A stretch of 64,000 bases of DNA from Kitasatospora terrestris (GCF_039542905.1 NZ_BAABIS010000001.1:8060001-8124000); one strand, 5' to 3'; shown: positions 24,675 to 33,960, counted from the first letter of the stretch. Notes: generated by a model not told the origin, from the sequence alone. Program-made: numbers and translations.

Positions 24675-25392
24675 GCCGGTAGAGCGGATCCGGGCGCGGG
24701 GTCTCCTGGTCGGGCAGGGCGGCCAGGCGGCGGCGGACCTCCGCGACCTCCTCCGGGGAGGCGTGGTTGCAGCACGGCACGTGGCCGCGGTCGATCGCCG
24801 CGCTCAGGCCGCGCGGGCTGCGCCCCTGGCCGGTGCCGGGGAAGACCGTCTCGTCGCCCGGCCTCAGCCCGAGGCCCGCCGCCCGCTCGATCAGCAGCGG
24901 GGCGTGGTCGGGCAGCCGGGAGGCGTACCGCAGGCGCAGGGGCCCGGTCAGCCGGGCGAGGTCGCTGTCCTCGGCGAAGTAGGCGTCGTCCTTGTCGACG
25001 GTGGTGACCAGCACCCCGCCGGGGTGCAGCACCCGGGCCGCCTCGGCGAGCACCGGGAGCGGATCGGGCAGGAGGTGGAGCAGCCACACGGTCACCACCG
25101 CGTCCACGCTGCCGCGGACCAGCGGCAGGCGGGTGGCGTCGGCGCGGACCAGCCCGCCCGGCAGGCGCTGGGCGGCCGCGGCGAGCATCCCGGGTGAGCG
25201 GTCGACGCCGATGACGGTCCGTCCGGGCCGCCGCAGCCGGCGGGTGACGATGCCGGTGCCGCAGGCCAGGTCGAGGACGGTGCGGGCACCGGGCGGCAGC
25301 AGGCGCTCCACCGCCGCGGCGGCGGCCTCGGCACGCGGTTCGCCACCGCGGGTGGCGTCGTAGCGCGTGGCCTCGTGGTCGTAGTCGAGCAT
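24655..25392 (-). CDS. Class I SAM-dependent methyltransferase
   Basis: The 245-residue protein carries the Rossmann SAM motif TVLDLACGTGIVTRRL (about residues 38-53). The acidic motif II IGVDRSPGML and motif III DAVVTVWLLHLLPDP/LHPGGVLVTTVDKDD follow, as in Methyltransf_11 proteins. The C-terminal half has HVPCCNHASPEEVAEVRRRL, suggesting a small-molecule substrate. It converges on the hemerythrin gene with a 20-bp overlap and is preceded by an imperfect repeat array. Substrate not identifiable. Confidence 0.88.
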   Translation of the reverse strand: MLDYDHEATRYDATRGGEPRAEAAAAAVERLLPPGARTVLDLACGTGIVTRRLRRPGRTVIGVDRSPGMLAAAAQRLPGGLVRADATRLPLVRGSVDAVVTVWLLHLLPDPLPVLAEAARVLHPGGVLVTTVDKDDAYFAEDSDLARLTGPLRLRYASRLPDHAPLLIERAAGLGLRPGDETVFPGTGQGRSPRGLSAAIDRGHVPCCNHASPEEVAEVRRRLAALPDQETPRPDPLYRLIALRR

Positions 25393-25531
25393 CGGGCTCC
25401 TGACGGGACGTGGGACGGGGATCGGGCCCCTGAGGGACGTACGGCGGGGATCCGGCTTTTCACGGGTAGTGCGGCGGGATCGGGTCCCGAGGGACGCACG
25501 GCGGGTTCGGGTCCCGGGGGACGGACGGCGG
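25390..25531. repeat. Imperfect tandem array of about five 27-30-bp units
   Basis: Degenerate units start near 25391, 25420, 25449, 25478 and 25505. Each has the form GATCGGGTCCC, GAGGGACG, CACGGCGG or close variants. The array fills the gap between the methyltransferase start and the next gene's stop, in the 5' region of the methyltransferase. It has no unique spacers, so it is not CRISPR. Confidence 0.75.
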
Positions 25532-25608
25532 GAGATCGGACCTCTGCCGGGATGCTTGGTACCCGGGCAGCGGGGACCGGCCCGGGTCGGCGGGAGGGGC
25601 GCCGGGTG

Positions 25609-27471
25609 TCAGGCGGCCGGCCAGCGGTTGGGGCGGGCGGGTGCGAGGTGGCCGACGGCGCAGGCGCGGACGTGGCGGCTGGGGTCCTGGCAGAGGGGGC
25701 GGACCAGGTCGAGGGCGCCCGGGGTGCCGATCCGGACGAGGGAGCGGGCCGCCTGGGCGCGGACCCGCTGGTCGGCGGAGCGGCTCGCCTCGGCCAGCCG
25801 GCGCAGCGGGTCCCGTTGGTTCTGCGGGCCGAGCCGGCCCTCCAGCCAGGCGGCCGTGATCCGCGCCTGCACGGAGGAGAAGGCGAGGGAGCTCAGGGTG
25901 GAGTCGGCCCGGTCCGGGGCGGCCCGCAGGGTCCTCAGGATCCCGCGGGTGGCCACCTGGCGGATCCTCCGGTCCGGGGTGGTGGCGACGACGTGGGCCA
26001 GCACGTCGAGCGTCTCGGGGTCGGCGCGTTCGGCGAGCGGCCGGACCAGCGCCATCCGGCTGTCGCCGGACAGCAGGGCGGTGGTGACGAGGGCGGTGGC
26101 GCGCGGGTCGTGGCAGCGGGCGAGTGCGTCCAGGGCGGTGCGGTGGGTGCCGGGCCGGCGGGCGGCCGTGAGGAAGTGCTCGACGGCGGGTTGGGGATCG
26201 AGGCGGCCGATGGTGTCGAGGAGCGGGGTCCGCAGCCAGGTCTGCCGTGCGTCGAGGCCGTCCAGCACCTCGACGAGGACGGGGACGGCCGACCGGGCCC
26301 GGAGCGCGACCAGCGCGGACAGGACGGCCGGCCGGCAGGGGCCGCCGCGTACCGCGGCCGTCAGCCCGGGTACCGCCTCGGCCATCCGCAGCCGTGCGGC
26401 GACCTGGGCGGCGTTGGTCGGATCGGCGTGCGGGTCCTCCAGGACGTCGAGGACCGCCCGGCGCAGGGCCTCGGTCCCGCCGACCGCCTCGATCGCCCGC
26501 TCGGCGCGGACCTGGCCGTGGCCGTCGCCACGGCGGCCGAGCGCCGCGGTGAGCGCCGGGAGGCAGGACGGGTGGCCGAGCCGGCCCAGCACGTCCAGGA
26601 CCTCGTGGCGGGCCCGCCCGTCGACGGGCAGACCGACCAGGCGCGCCGTCAGGTCCGCGCCGGGCACGGGCTCCGGGTCGGTGGCGGCCAGGCCCAGCAG
26701 CTTCCCGGCGAAAGCGAGGTCGTGGCGCAGGACGGCGGCCCGGGCGCGCTCGTCGTCCACGCCGCGCAGGGTGTGGGTGGCGGCGCAGCGCACCGCCGCG
26801 TCGGGGTGGTCGGCGACGCGGAGCAGGACGTCGAGGTCGGCGGCGGCGAGCGAGGCGCGCAGGGCGTACTTGACGCTGCTGCGCTCCGCGTAGCCGGATC
26901 GCGGGTCGTCGGCGGTCGGCCGCAGCCGCTCCCAGGCCGCGATCAGCGGTTCGACGGCCGCCGCGGACCGGGCGTGGGGGAGCATGCCGACGGCGTACCA
27001 CCAGGTCTCCGGGTCGGCGCTGTCCAGATCGCCGATCAGCTCGGCGACGGTGGCCGGGGCCGGTGCGCCGTCGCGGGCGAGATCCGTCCGGACGCGGTCG
27101 CCCGCCCGCTGCTGCGGGGTCGGCGGCACTCCGCCGGACACGGCGCGGACGCACGCGTCGATCAGGTGCGCGCGGCGCGCGGCGGCGGCCGGGAAGCGGC
27201 GGCGGCCGCCGACGTGGCGATGGGCGGCTGCGGCGGCGGAGACGACGGCCTCGGGGAAGCCGGAGGCCGCCAGCCGTTCCGGTGTCCAGCCGTCGTGGTG
27301 GATCAGCCCGTAGGCGTGGACGGCGGCGACCGTGACCGGGTCCTCGGTGCGGGCGGCGACCGCAGCGGCGACCTCGTCCAGGTGGTCGGCGAGCAGGGCC
27401 CGCCCGTCGCGCGGAAGCAGCCGGCCGTCGAGCTGCCGGTGGACGAAGGCGCGGATCCTGGAGGTTCGCAT
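25609..27471 (-). CDS. HEAT-repeat protein
   Basis: The 620-residue protein is made largely of alpha-helical pairs with the HEAT/PBS-lyase-type pattern. Examples are LDVLLRVADHPDAAVRCAAT, RHEVLDVLGRLGHPSCLPAL, HRTALDALARCHDPRATALV and SADQRVRAQAARSLVRIGTP. The N-terminal 120 residues form a separate helical region (RAFVHRQLDGRLLPRDGRAL). Such solenoids act as protein-binding scaffolds; the partner is unknown. ATG at 27471 was chosen because the frame upstream loses protein character. There are no membrane or catalytic motifs. The gene is monocistronic, converging on nothing and preceded by a repeat-free gap. Confidence 0.85.
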   Translation of the reverse strand: MRTSRIRAFVHRQLDGRLLPRDGRALLADHLDEVAAAVAARTEDPVTVAAVHAYGLIHHDGWTPERLAASGFPEAVVSAAAAAHRHVGGRRRFPAAAARRAHLIDACVRAVSGGVPPTPQQRAGDRVRTDLARDGAPAPATVAELIGDLDSADPETWWYAVGMLPHARSAAAVEPLIAAWERLRPTADDPRSGYAERSSVKYALRASLAAADLDVLLRVADHPDAAVRCAATHTLRGVDDERARAAVLRHDLAFAGKLLGLAATDPEPVPGADLTARLVGLPVDGRARHEVLDVLGRLGHPSCLPALTAALGRRGDGHGQVRAERAIEAVGGTEALRRAVLDVLEDPHADPTNAAQVAARLRMAEAVPGLTAAVRGGPCRPAVLSALVALRARSAVPVLVEVLDGLDARQTWLRTPLLDTIGRLDPQPAVEHFLTAARRPGTHRTALDALARCHDPRATALVTTALLSGDSRMALVRPLAERADPETLDVLAHVVATTPDRRIRQVATRGILRTLRAAPDRADSTLSSLAFSSVQARITAAWLEGRLGPQNQRDPLRRLAEASRSADQRVRAQAARSLVRIGTPGALDLVRPLCQDPSRHVRACAVGHLAPARPNRWPAA

Positions 27472-27579
27472 GCGGGCATTGAAACAGAGCGGCCCACGCA
27501 GCGTGGCCGGATTTTCCGGCCGCCGTGACGTAGCGTCGGAGGGCGCACTCCGGGCTCTCCCGAGCGCCGCCGTTCGTCG

Positions 27580-27888
27580 GTGAGCACCGCCGTGGCGTCC
27601 TGTGCGGCCGTGCTGGTGCCCTTCTGCTGCCTCGTCACCTACCTGGGCACCACGCTGACGGCCTTTCTGACCGCGTCGCCCGAGCGGGTACGGACCTGGG
27701 CGCGGCGGGAGAGCCGGGGAACGGTGCTGCAGCGGTACCTGCTGGGCGCCGCCCCGGGACCCGGGCGCTGCGGGCGGTGGTGGTGCTCGGCCCGGTCGAC
27801 GGAGCACCCGCCGGGGTGGTCGCGCGGCCGGATCGTCGAGGTCTGGTCCGTGTCCTCCGGCGCCGTCGGGCGGACGTTCTACCGCTGA
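27580..27888 (+). pseudogene. Truncated remnant of a DUF1345-like membrane protein
   Basis: The frame from a GTG at 27580 encodes 102 residues. The first two thirds (LVPFCCLVTYLGTTLTAFLT, then ASPERVRTWARRESRGTVLQ and RYLLGAAPGPG) read like the N-terminal part of streptomycete DUF1345 membrane proteins. After GAAPGPG the sequence becomes a basic, Cys/Trp-rich run without membrane segments, as expected after a frameshift or deletion. It ends four bases before the convergent thioredoxin-fold gene. I treat it as a remnant; the family is recalled, not searched. Confidence 0.42.
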
Positions 27889-27891
27889 CGG

Positions 27892-28320
27892 TCAGCGGAG
27901 CCGCTCGCGCACCCAGGCCGGGTCCGGATTGGTGTGGGCGCCGCCCGCCACCACGACGGTCGGCACCGTCTCGTTGCCGTCGTTGACGGCCCGGACCGCC
28001 GCCGCCCCGGCCGGGTCGCGCCAGATGTTCACCCAGTGCGCCCGCCCGGCCCGGCGGCCCAGCCGGAGGCGCAGCCGCAGGCAGTACGCGCAGCCCGGCC
28101 GCCAGTAGACGACCGGCCGGCCGTCGGCCGCGCTGCGTCGTTGCGCCTCGTCCGCGCCGATCGACCGGGGGAAGACCAGCGGCGAGGTCACGGCGGCGAG
28201 CAGGACGAACACCGCCAGGAGCACGGCGGCGTCGGCCGGCGATCCGTCGCGCAGACGTCCGGCCGTCAGGGCCGCACCGCAGAGCACCAGAAGGACTGGC
28301 AGGATCCAGACACGCGTCAT
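27892..28320 (-). CDS. Membrane-anchored mycoredoxin/glutaredoxin-like protein
   Basis: The 142-residue protein has two N-terminal membrane helices (VWILPVLLVLCGAALTAG and DAAVLLAVFVLLAAVTSPLV). A cytosolic or extracytosolic thioredoxin fold follows, with the redox motif CAYC in VVYWRPGCAYCLRLR and the cis-proline loop NETVPTVVV. This matches actinomycete mycoredoxin-type proteins that reduce mycothiol mixed disulfides. ATG at 28320 begins the first helix. It converges on a membrane-protein remnant. Confidence 0.85.
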   Translation of the reverse strand: MTRVWILPVLLVLCGAALTAGRLRDGSPADAAVLLAVFVLLAAVTSPLVFPRSIGADEAQRRSAADGRPVVYWRPGCAYCLRLRLRLGRRAGRAHWVNIWRDPAGAAAVRAVNDGNETVPTVVVAGGAHTNPDPAWVRERLR

Positions 28321-28455
28321 GGTGTCGGAGCGTACGTGACCGCCGGTCGGCCCCGGTCGGGGAGGTCCCGCCGTGCCGGCGGGCCCACGGGCCGGGGTGG
28401 GACTCCCGCCGGTGGCGGGGCAGCGGGCGATCGGCGCTGTGGGAGCATGCCGGGC

Positions 28456-29235
28456 ATGGGTGGGGGAGAGCGGGCGCCGTCCTTCGTGGTGCGGGAAGGG
28501 TACGCGTACTACCGGGGTCCGGTGGCGGAGGCCGGGTACCACCGGCACGCGGCGTTCCAGGTGGCGGTCGCGGAGGCGGGCGAGGTCGCGATGGCGGACG
28601 CGGCCGGGCAGTGGCTGCGGGCCCCGGCACTGGTGGTGCCGCCGATGGTGCGGCACCGGCCGGCGGCGATCGGGGCGGCCCGGATGTTCTTCGTGGACCC
28701 GCACTGCGCGTTCGCGGACCGGCTGCGGTCCCGGTGCGGGGCCGGGATCACGGCCGTGCCGGAGCTGGCGGGCCTGGCGGAGGGCGAGCTGCGGCGCCTC
28801 GGCGGCGACCGGTCGGGCGCGGTGGACGCCCGGCTGCGCGCGGCGCTCGCGGAGCTGACCGAGCGTCAGCTGCCGCTGCCGGTGCTGGCCGCCCGGGTCG
28901 GGCTGTCACCGCAGCGGCTGCGGGCGCTGGCGGGGCAGCAGCTCGGCATGCCGCTGGCCCGCTGGCGGATCTGGCAGCGGCTGGTGCGCGCGGCCCGGGC
29001 GCTCGGTGAGGGCCAGTCGCTCGCCGAGGCGGCGCTGACCGGCGGGTTCGCCGACCAGGCCCATTTCAGCCGCCAGCTGCGGGAGATGATGGGCCTGACC
29101 CCGTCGGCGGTGCTGCCACTGCTGCGGGCGTCAGCCGCGGCGGGCGGTGTACACGGAGATCGAGCCGGTGAGGGTCGGGACGAGTTCGGCCTCCCGGACG
29201 GCGGTGAATCCGGCCCCGGCGATCAGGCCGGGTAG
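28456..29235 (+). CDS. AraC-family transcriptional regulator
   Basis: The 259-residue protein has an N-terminal AraC-like cupin sensing domain (PVAEAGYHRHAAFQVAVAEAG). A double HTH at about residues 130-225 includes LAARVGLSPQRLRALAGQQLG, then LAEAALTGGFADQAHFSRQLREMMGLTPSAV, quoted here as its parts. The last 35 residues after the HTH are low-complexity and overlap the convergent methyltransferase gene by 105 bp, so the functional protein could end earlier. ATG 28456 has GGGAG ten bases upstream; ATG 28447 is an alternative. Confidence 0.85.
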   Translation: MGGGERAPSFVVREGYAYYRGPVAEAGYHRHAAFQVAVAEAGEVAMADAAGQWLRAPALVVPPMVRHRPAAIGAARMFFVDPHCAFADRLRSRCGAGITAVPELAGLAEGELRRLGGDRSGAVDARLRAALAELTERQLPLPVLAARVGLSPQRLRALAGQQLGMPLARWRIWQRLVRAARALGEGQSLAEAALTGGFADQAHFSRQLREMMGLTPSAVLPLLRASAAAGGVHGDRAGEGRDEFGLPDGGESGPGDQAG

Positions 29236-29784
29236 CACGCCGTCGGCGTTGGGCTGCGTGTCGGCCCGCCCGTCGGCGTACTGGACTCCGAGGAAGGCGA
29301 GCCGCATCGCGCGGGTGCGCTGCAGCCCGTAGTCGGCGATCACCAGCCGTCCGCCGGGGCGGAGCAGGGCGAACATCTGGGCCAGGATCGCCCGCTTCAC
29401 CGCGGGCGTGCACTGGTGCAGGACGAGCGAGGAGACCGCGGTGTCGGCGGTTCCGGCGCCGAGGAGTTCAACGGCCGCGTCGCCCGGGCCGACCCGCCAG
29501 TCGACGGTGCCGACGGCTGGTTCCTTGCGGCGGGCCAGGTTCAGCACCTCGGGGTCGGGGTCGAGGCCGATGATCCGGGCGCGCGGTTCGATCCGGGCGA
29601 GCAGCAGGGCGAGCGAGCCGGTGCCGCAGCCGATGTCGGTGATCGTCTCGTCGGGGCGCGGCGCGATGTGCATGGCTGCCAGAGCGCGCCAGAGGCGTTC
29701 GCGGGTGAGGGTGCGGATCACCGTGTCGTAGTGGCGGGTGTGGGCGAAGCGGCCGAGCGCGGGGGTGAAGCCGGTTGTCGTCAT
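29131..29784 (-). CDS. Class I SAM-dependent methyltransferase
   Basis: The 217-residue protein has TITDIGCGTGSLALLLARI (motif I, about residues 48-66), IIGLDPDPEVL with the acidic residue that binds the SAM ribose, SSLVLHQCTP, and LLRPGGRLVIADYG (post-motif III). The N-terminus FAHTRHYDTVIRTLTRERLW is typical of ubiquinone/menaquinone-like methyltransferases. Its 3' end overlaps the tail of the opposite AraC gene by 105 bp. Substrate unknown. Confidence 0.87.
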   Translation of the reverse strand: MTTTGFTPALGRFAHTRHYDTVIRTLTRERLWRALAAMHIAPRPDETITDIGCGTGSLALLLARIEPRARIIGLDPDPEVLNLARRKEPAVGTVDWRVGPGDAAVELLGAGTADTAVSSLVLHQCTPAVKRAILAQMFALLRPGGRLVIADYGLQRTRAMRLAFLGVQYADGRADTQPNADGVLPGLIAGAGFTAVREAELVPTLTGSISVYTARRG

Positions 29785-30022
29785 GCCGGAAGTCTCGGCC
29801 GGGTGCCACCGCCGCGTCTTGAACGAACCGCTCGCGCTGCCCCGGGCCGCGGGCAGCTGTCCGGATCGTCCGGTTCCTGGAGCGAAATGTTCAGACAACT
29901 TGAGGCGTTCGCCTTCCGTACAGCGAGCTGTCACGAGCGGGCCGCCGATCGGTACCCCGCAGGCGCTGTCCTTGGTGGCACCGCTCACCCACCCTCGTGA
30001 CATGCAAAGGTCGATTGCATCC

Positions 30023-32083
30023 ATGGCTGATCTGAACCGTCGTCGCTTCTTCCAACTCGCCGGTGCCACCGTCGCGTTCTCCGCGCTGTCGCAGAGCATC
30101 GCGCGGGCCGAGGCGATCGCCCCGCAGGGCGTCACTGGCACGATCCAGGACGTCGAGCACATCGTCGTGCTGATGCAGGAGAACCGGTCCTTCGACCACT
30201 ACTTCGGCGCGATGAAGGGCGTCCGCGGCTTCGGCGACCCCCGCCCGGTCACGCAGCCCAGCGGCAAGCCGGTCTGGTACCAGAAGGACAGCGGCAGCAA
30301 GGAGATCCTGCCGTTCCGGCCGCAGGTCGACGACCTGGGCCTGCAGTTCATCCAGGACCTGAACCACGACTGGGCGGGCGGCCACAAGGCGTTCAACAAC
30401 GGCAAGTACGACCAGTGGGTACCCGCCAAGACGGCCACCACGATGGCGTACCTGACGCGCCAGGACATCCCGTTCCACTACGCGCTGGCGGACGCCTTCA
30501 CCATCTGCGACGCCTACCACTGCTCGTTCATCGGCTCGACCGACCCGAACCGCTACTACATGTGGACGGGCTGCACCGGCAACGACGGGGTCGGCGGCGG
30601 CCCGGTCCTGGGCAACCAGGAGGCCGGGTACGGCTGGACGACCTACCCCGAGCGCCTGGAGCAGGCGGGCGTCTCGTGGAAGATCTACCAGGACATCGGC
30701 GACGGCCTGAACGCGGCCGGCTCCTGGGGCTGGATCAACGACGCCTACCGCGGCAACTACGGCGACAACTCGCTGCTGTACTTCAACACCTACCGCAACG
30801 CCCAGCCCGGCAGCGCCCTGTACGAGAAGGCCCGCACCGGCACGAACGCCAAGGCGGGCGAGGGACTCTTCGACCGGCTCAAGGCCGACGTGCAGGCCGG
30901 CACGCTGCCGAAGATCTCCTGGATCGCCGCGCCCGAGGCGTTCACCGAGCACCCGAACTGGCCCGCCAACTACGGCGCCTGGTACGTGTCGCAGGTGCTG
31001 GACGCGCTGACCTCCAACCCGGACGTGTGGGCGAGGACCGCGCTGTTCATCACCTACGACGAGAACGACGGCTTCTTCGACCACGTCGTGCCGCCGTTCC
31101 CGCCGTCCTCCGCGAACCAGGGCCTGTCGACGGTCGCCACCGGCGCGGACTGGTTCGCGGGCAACGCGAGCTACGCGGCCGGTCCGTACGGGCTCGGGCA
31201 GCGGGTGCCGATGCTCGTGGTCTCGCCGTGGAGCAAGGGCGGCTTCACCTGCTCGGAGACCTTCGACCACACCTCGATCATCCGGTTCATGGAGCGCCGC
31301 TTCGGCGTCGCCGAGCCGAACATCTCGCCCTGGCGCCGCGCCATCTGCGGCGACCTGACCTCCGCCTTCGACTTCACCACCTCCGACGCGGCCGCGGCCG
31401 CGCTGCCCTCGGTGGCCGCGTACGCGCCCAAGGACCGCAATCGGCACCCCGACTACGTGCCGACCCCGCCGGCGACCGGCACCATGCCCAAGCAGGAGGC
31501 GGGCAGCAAGCCCACCCGGCCGCTGAAGTACGCTCCGTACGTGGACGGTTCGGCCAACATCAGCACCGGCAAGTACGCGCTGACCTTCAGCGCGGGCGCG
31601 GCGGCCGGCGGCCAGTTCCTGGTGACCTCGCCCAACCGCACCGACGGCCCGTGGACCTACACCACCGAAGCCGGCAAGACCATCGGCGACAGCTGGAACA
31701 CCACGTACTCCAAGGGCGTCACCGACCTGACCGTGCACGGGCCGAACGGCTTCCTGCGCCGCTTCCGCAACCCCGGCAAGACCGCCGGCCCCGAGGTTGT
31801 CGCCCGCCACAACGCCGCCACCGGCAACCTCGACCTGACCTTCACCAACCCGGCCGGCGCCGACGCCGTCCTCACCGTCACCAACGCCTACGCCGGCACC
31901 CCGCAGACCGTCACCGTCCGCAAGGGCACCACCGTCAACCTGACGCTCTCACTGGCCGGTTGCCGCAACTGGTACGACGTCACCATCACCTCCAACGTCA
32001 CCACCGACTTCGTCCGCCGCCTCGCCGGACACGTCGAGACCGGCGCCGCGGGCCTCTCCGACCCCGGTCTGATCACTTACTGA
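30023..32083 (+). CDS. Tat-secreted phospholipase C (phosphoesterase family)
   Basis: The 686-residue protein starts MADLNRRRFFQLAGATVAFS, a clear twin-arginine signal with an ARA-E site near residue 30. The phosphoesterase domain shows HIVVLMQENRSFDHYFGAMK with catalytic Asn/Asp-type ligands, then LADAFTICDAYHCSFIGSTD and PNRYYMWTG. TYDENDGFFDHVVPP, MLVVSPWSKGG and DHTSIIRFME complete the metal-site motifs. Two C-terminal bacterial phospholipase C domains of about 100 residues each follow. It hydrolyses phosphatidylcholine-type lipids outside the cell. ATG 30023 was chosen because it begins the Tat signal; ATG 30002 is in frame. A strong hairpin follows the stop. Confidence 0.94.
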   Translation: MADLNRRRFFQLAGATVAFSALSQSIARAEAIAPQGVTGTIQDVEHIVVLMQENRSFDHYFGAMKGVRGFGDPRPVTQPSGKPVWYQKDSGSKEILPFRPQVDDLGLQFIQDLNHDWAGGHKAFNNGKYDQWVPAKTATTMAYLTRQDIPFHYALADAFTICDAYHCSFIGSTDPNRYYMWTGCTGNDGVGGGPVLGNQEAGYGWTTYPERLEQAGVSWKIYQDIGDGLNAAGSWGWINDAYRGNYGDNSLLYFNTYRNAQPGSALYEKARTGTNAKAGEGLFDRLKADVQAGTLPKISWIAAPEAFTEHPNWPANYGAWYVSQVLDALTSNPDVWARTALFITYDENDGFFDHVVPPFPPSSANQGLSTVATGADWFAGNASYAAGPYGLGQRVPMLVVSPWSKGGFTCSETFDHTSIIRFMERRFGVAEPNISPWRRAICGDLTSAFDFTTSDAAAAALPSVAAYAPKDRNRHPDYVPTPPATGTMPKQEAGSKPTRPLKYAPYVDGSANISTGKYALTFSAGAAAGGQFLVTSPNRTDGPWTYTTEAGKTIGDSWNTTYSKGVTDLTVHGPNGFLRRFRNPGKTAGPEVVARHNAATGNLDLTFTNPAGADAVLTVTNAYAGTPQTVTVRKGTTVNLTLSLAGCRNWYDVTITSNVTTDFVRRLAGHVETGAAGLSDPGLITY

Positions 32084-32089
32084 CCCGCC

Positions 32090-32133
32090 GTCGCTGCCCC
32101 GGACCGCCGCCACAGGCCGTCCGGGGCGGCGAC
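32090..32133 (+). terminator. Hairpin terminator after phospholipase C
   Basis: Fifteen-base arms (32090-32104 and 32119-32133, one mismatch) around a 14-base loop begin seven bases after the phospholipase stop codon. The 5' arm starts GTCGCTGCCCC. Confidence 0.75.
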
Positions 32134-32236
32134 ACGGTACTCGTACCTTCCCCGCCGCCACGACCTTCGAACGTAGCTGCTCGGACGGTCGACGAGTCTG
32201 GGAGAATCAGCGTCTCAGAGAGACGAGGAGGCGACG

Positions 32237-33946
32237 GTGGGTGACGAGGTGCGGTCGCGGATCCCGCAGCTGCGGCTGGACGAACTGCTGGCGGAGCTGC
32301 AGGCCCGGATCGACGCCGCCCGGGGCACGCGGGACCGGGTGCACAGTCTGCTGGAGGCGGTGCTGTCGGTCGGCCGCGAGCTCGACCTGCCGCAGGTGCT
32401 GCGCCGGATCGTGGAGGCGGCCGCCGTCCTGGTGGACGCCCGGTACGCCGCGCTCGGTGTGATCTCCCCGGACGGCGAGACCCTGTCGCAGTTCCTGACG
32501 GTCGGCGTCTCCGAGGAGGAGATTTCCCGGATCGGCCCCTACCCGACCGGCCGGGGCCTGCTCGGCGAGCTGATCCGTCGTCCGGAGCCGCTGCGGCTGC
32601 TCGACCTGTCGGAGCACCCGGCCTCGTACGGCTGCCCGGCGCACCACCCGGTGATGCGGACCTTCCTGGGCGTCCCGGTGCGGGTGCGCGACGAGGTGTT
32701 CGGCAACCTGTACCTGACCGACAAGCGCGGCGGCGGGGAGTTCGACGCCGACGACGAGGCGGTGATCTCGACCCTGGCGGTGGCCGCCGGGGTGGCGATC
32801 GACAACGCCCGGCTGTACGAGGAGGCGCAGCGCCGCCAGCACTGGCTGAGCGCCAGCGCGGAGATCACCCGGGCGCTGCTGTCGGGCGGCTCGCGCGGCG
32901 ACGTGCTGGACCTGATCGCCCAGCGGGCCCGGGAGATCACCGGCTCGCAACTGGCGGACGTCTCGGTGCCGGTGGCCGGGACGGACACCGTCCGGGTGGA
33001 ATTCGCCTCCGGCGGGGACGCGGCGGCGCGACTGGGCCTGACCGTCCCGCTGGAGGGCTCGCTCTCCGGCCGGGCGTTCACCACCGGGCAGCCGGAGACC
33101 AGCGCCGACCTGGCGGGCGACCCCGGCCTGCACGCCGGGCCGCGCCGCTTCGAGGGCCTGGGGCCCGCGGTCGCGGTGCCGCTGGGCCGGGCCGAGGGCG
33201 GCATCGGAGGTGTCCTGCTGCTGGCCCGGGAGGTGGGCGGTGCGGCCTTCACCGAGCAGGAGATCGGCCCGCTGCTGGGCTTCGCCGACCAGGCCGCGCT
33301 CGCCCTGGAGCTCGGCGAACGCCGCCGGGACGCCGAGCAACTGGCGATGCTGGAGGACCGCGACCGGATCGCCCGCGACCTGCACGACCTCGCCATCCAG
33401 CGGCTGTTCGCCACCGGGATGACGCTGCAGAGCGCCGCCCGCCTGATCGAGCACCCCGGGGCGGCCGACCGGGTGCTCCGGGCCGTCGGCGACCTGGACG
33501 AGACCATCAAGATCATCCGCTCGACCATCTTCGGCCTGCGGGTACGCGACGCCGCCTCCGCCCAGGGGCTGCGGGCCCGGGTGGTCCGGGCGGCCGAGGT
33601 CGCCCAGGCCTCGCTCGGGTTCGCCCCCCGGCTGAGCATGGAGGGCCTGCTGGACACCGACGTCCCGGTCGAGATCGCCGACCAGGTGGTGGCGGTGCTC
33701 GGCGAGGCGCTCAGCAACTCCGCCCGGCACGCCGGGGCCGCCCGGGTCGAGGTGGTGCTGCGGGCGACCGGGACGCAGGTCGTCCTGACCGTCCGGGACG
33801 ACGGCGTCGGCATCCCTGCGCAGGGCCGGCGCAGCGGGCTGCGCAACCTCGCCGAGCGGGCCGAGAAACTGGGCGGCACCTTCGAGGCGGTCTCCCCGCC
33901 GGAGGGCGGAACCCGACTGGAGTGGGCGGTGCCGCTCGGCGGCTGA
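32237..33946 (+). CDS. Two-GAF sensor histidine kinase (DevS/DosS/OsdK-like)
   Basis: The 569-residue cytosolic kinase has two GAF domains (about residues 55-200 and 215-365). A HisKA_3 dimerisation segment follows with the phospho-acceptor His383 in DRDRIARDLHDLAIQRLF. The HATPase domain has GEALSNSARHAGA (N box) and DDGVGIP (G1). GAF-1 contains the DevS-like run YGCPAHHPVMRTFLGVPV and FGNLYLTDKRGGGEF, close to mycobacterial DevS/DosT, where a His in this area binds heme. I cannot confirm the heme ligand. Start is GTG at 32237. It lies next to a LuxR-type response regulator, Acg nitroreductase and USP genes, the expected oxygen/redox-dormancy partners. Confidence 0.9.
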   Translation: MGDEVRSRIPQLRLDELLAELQARIDAARGTRDRVHSLLEAVLSVGRELDLPQVLRRIVEAAAVLVDARYAALGVISPDGETLSQFLTVGVSEEEISRIGPYPTGRGLLGELIRRPEPLRLLDLSEHPASYGCPAHHPVMRTFLGVPVRVRDEVFGNLYLTDKRGGGEFDADDEAVISTLAVAAGVAIDNARLYEEAQRRQHWLSASAEITRALLSGGSRGDVLDLIAQRAREITGSQLADVSVPVAGTDTVRVEFASGGDAAARLGLTVPLEGSLSGRAFTTGQPETSADLAGDPGLHAGPRRFEGLGPAVAVPLGRAEGGIGGVLLLAREVGGAAFTEQEIGPLLGFADQAALALELGERRRDAEQLAMLEDRDRIARDLHDLAIQRLFATGMTLQSAARLIEHPGAADRVLRAVGDLDETIKIIRSTIFGLRVRDAASAQGLRARVVRAAEVAQASLGFAPRLSMEGLLDTDVPVEIADQVVAVLGEALSNSARHAGAARVEVVLRATGTQVVLTVRDDGVGIPAQGRRSGLRNLAERAEKLGGTFEAVSPPEGGTRLEWAVPLGG

Positions 33947-33960
33947 GTCACGGCCGCGCG

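Noticed and set aside
25390..25531. CRISPR-like appearance of the regularly spaced repeats here and at 23586-23671
   Set aside because: Units are contiguous or nearly so, with no unique spacers, and there are no cas genes in the window.
29889..29918. Possible PhoP (PHO) box upstream of phospholipase C, with GTTCAG and GTTCGC strings
   Set aside because: The two GTTC strings are 18 bp apart, not in the 11-bp register required for PHO-box direct repeats, and the rest of each unit does not match.
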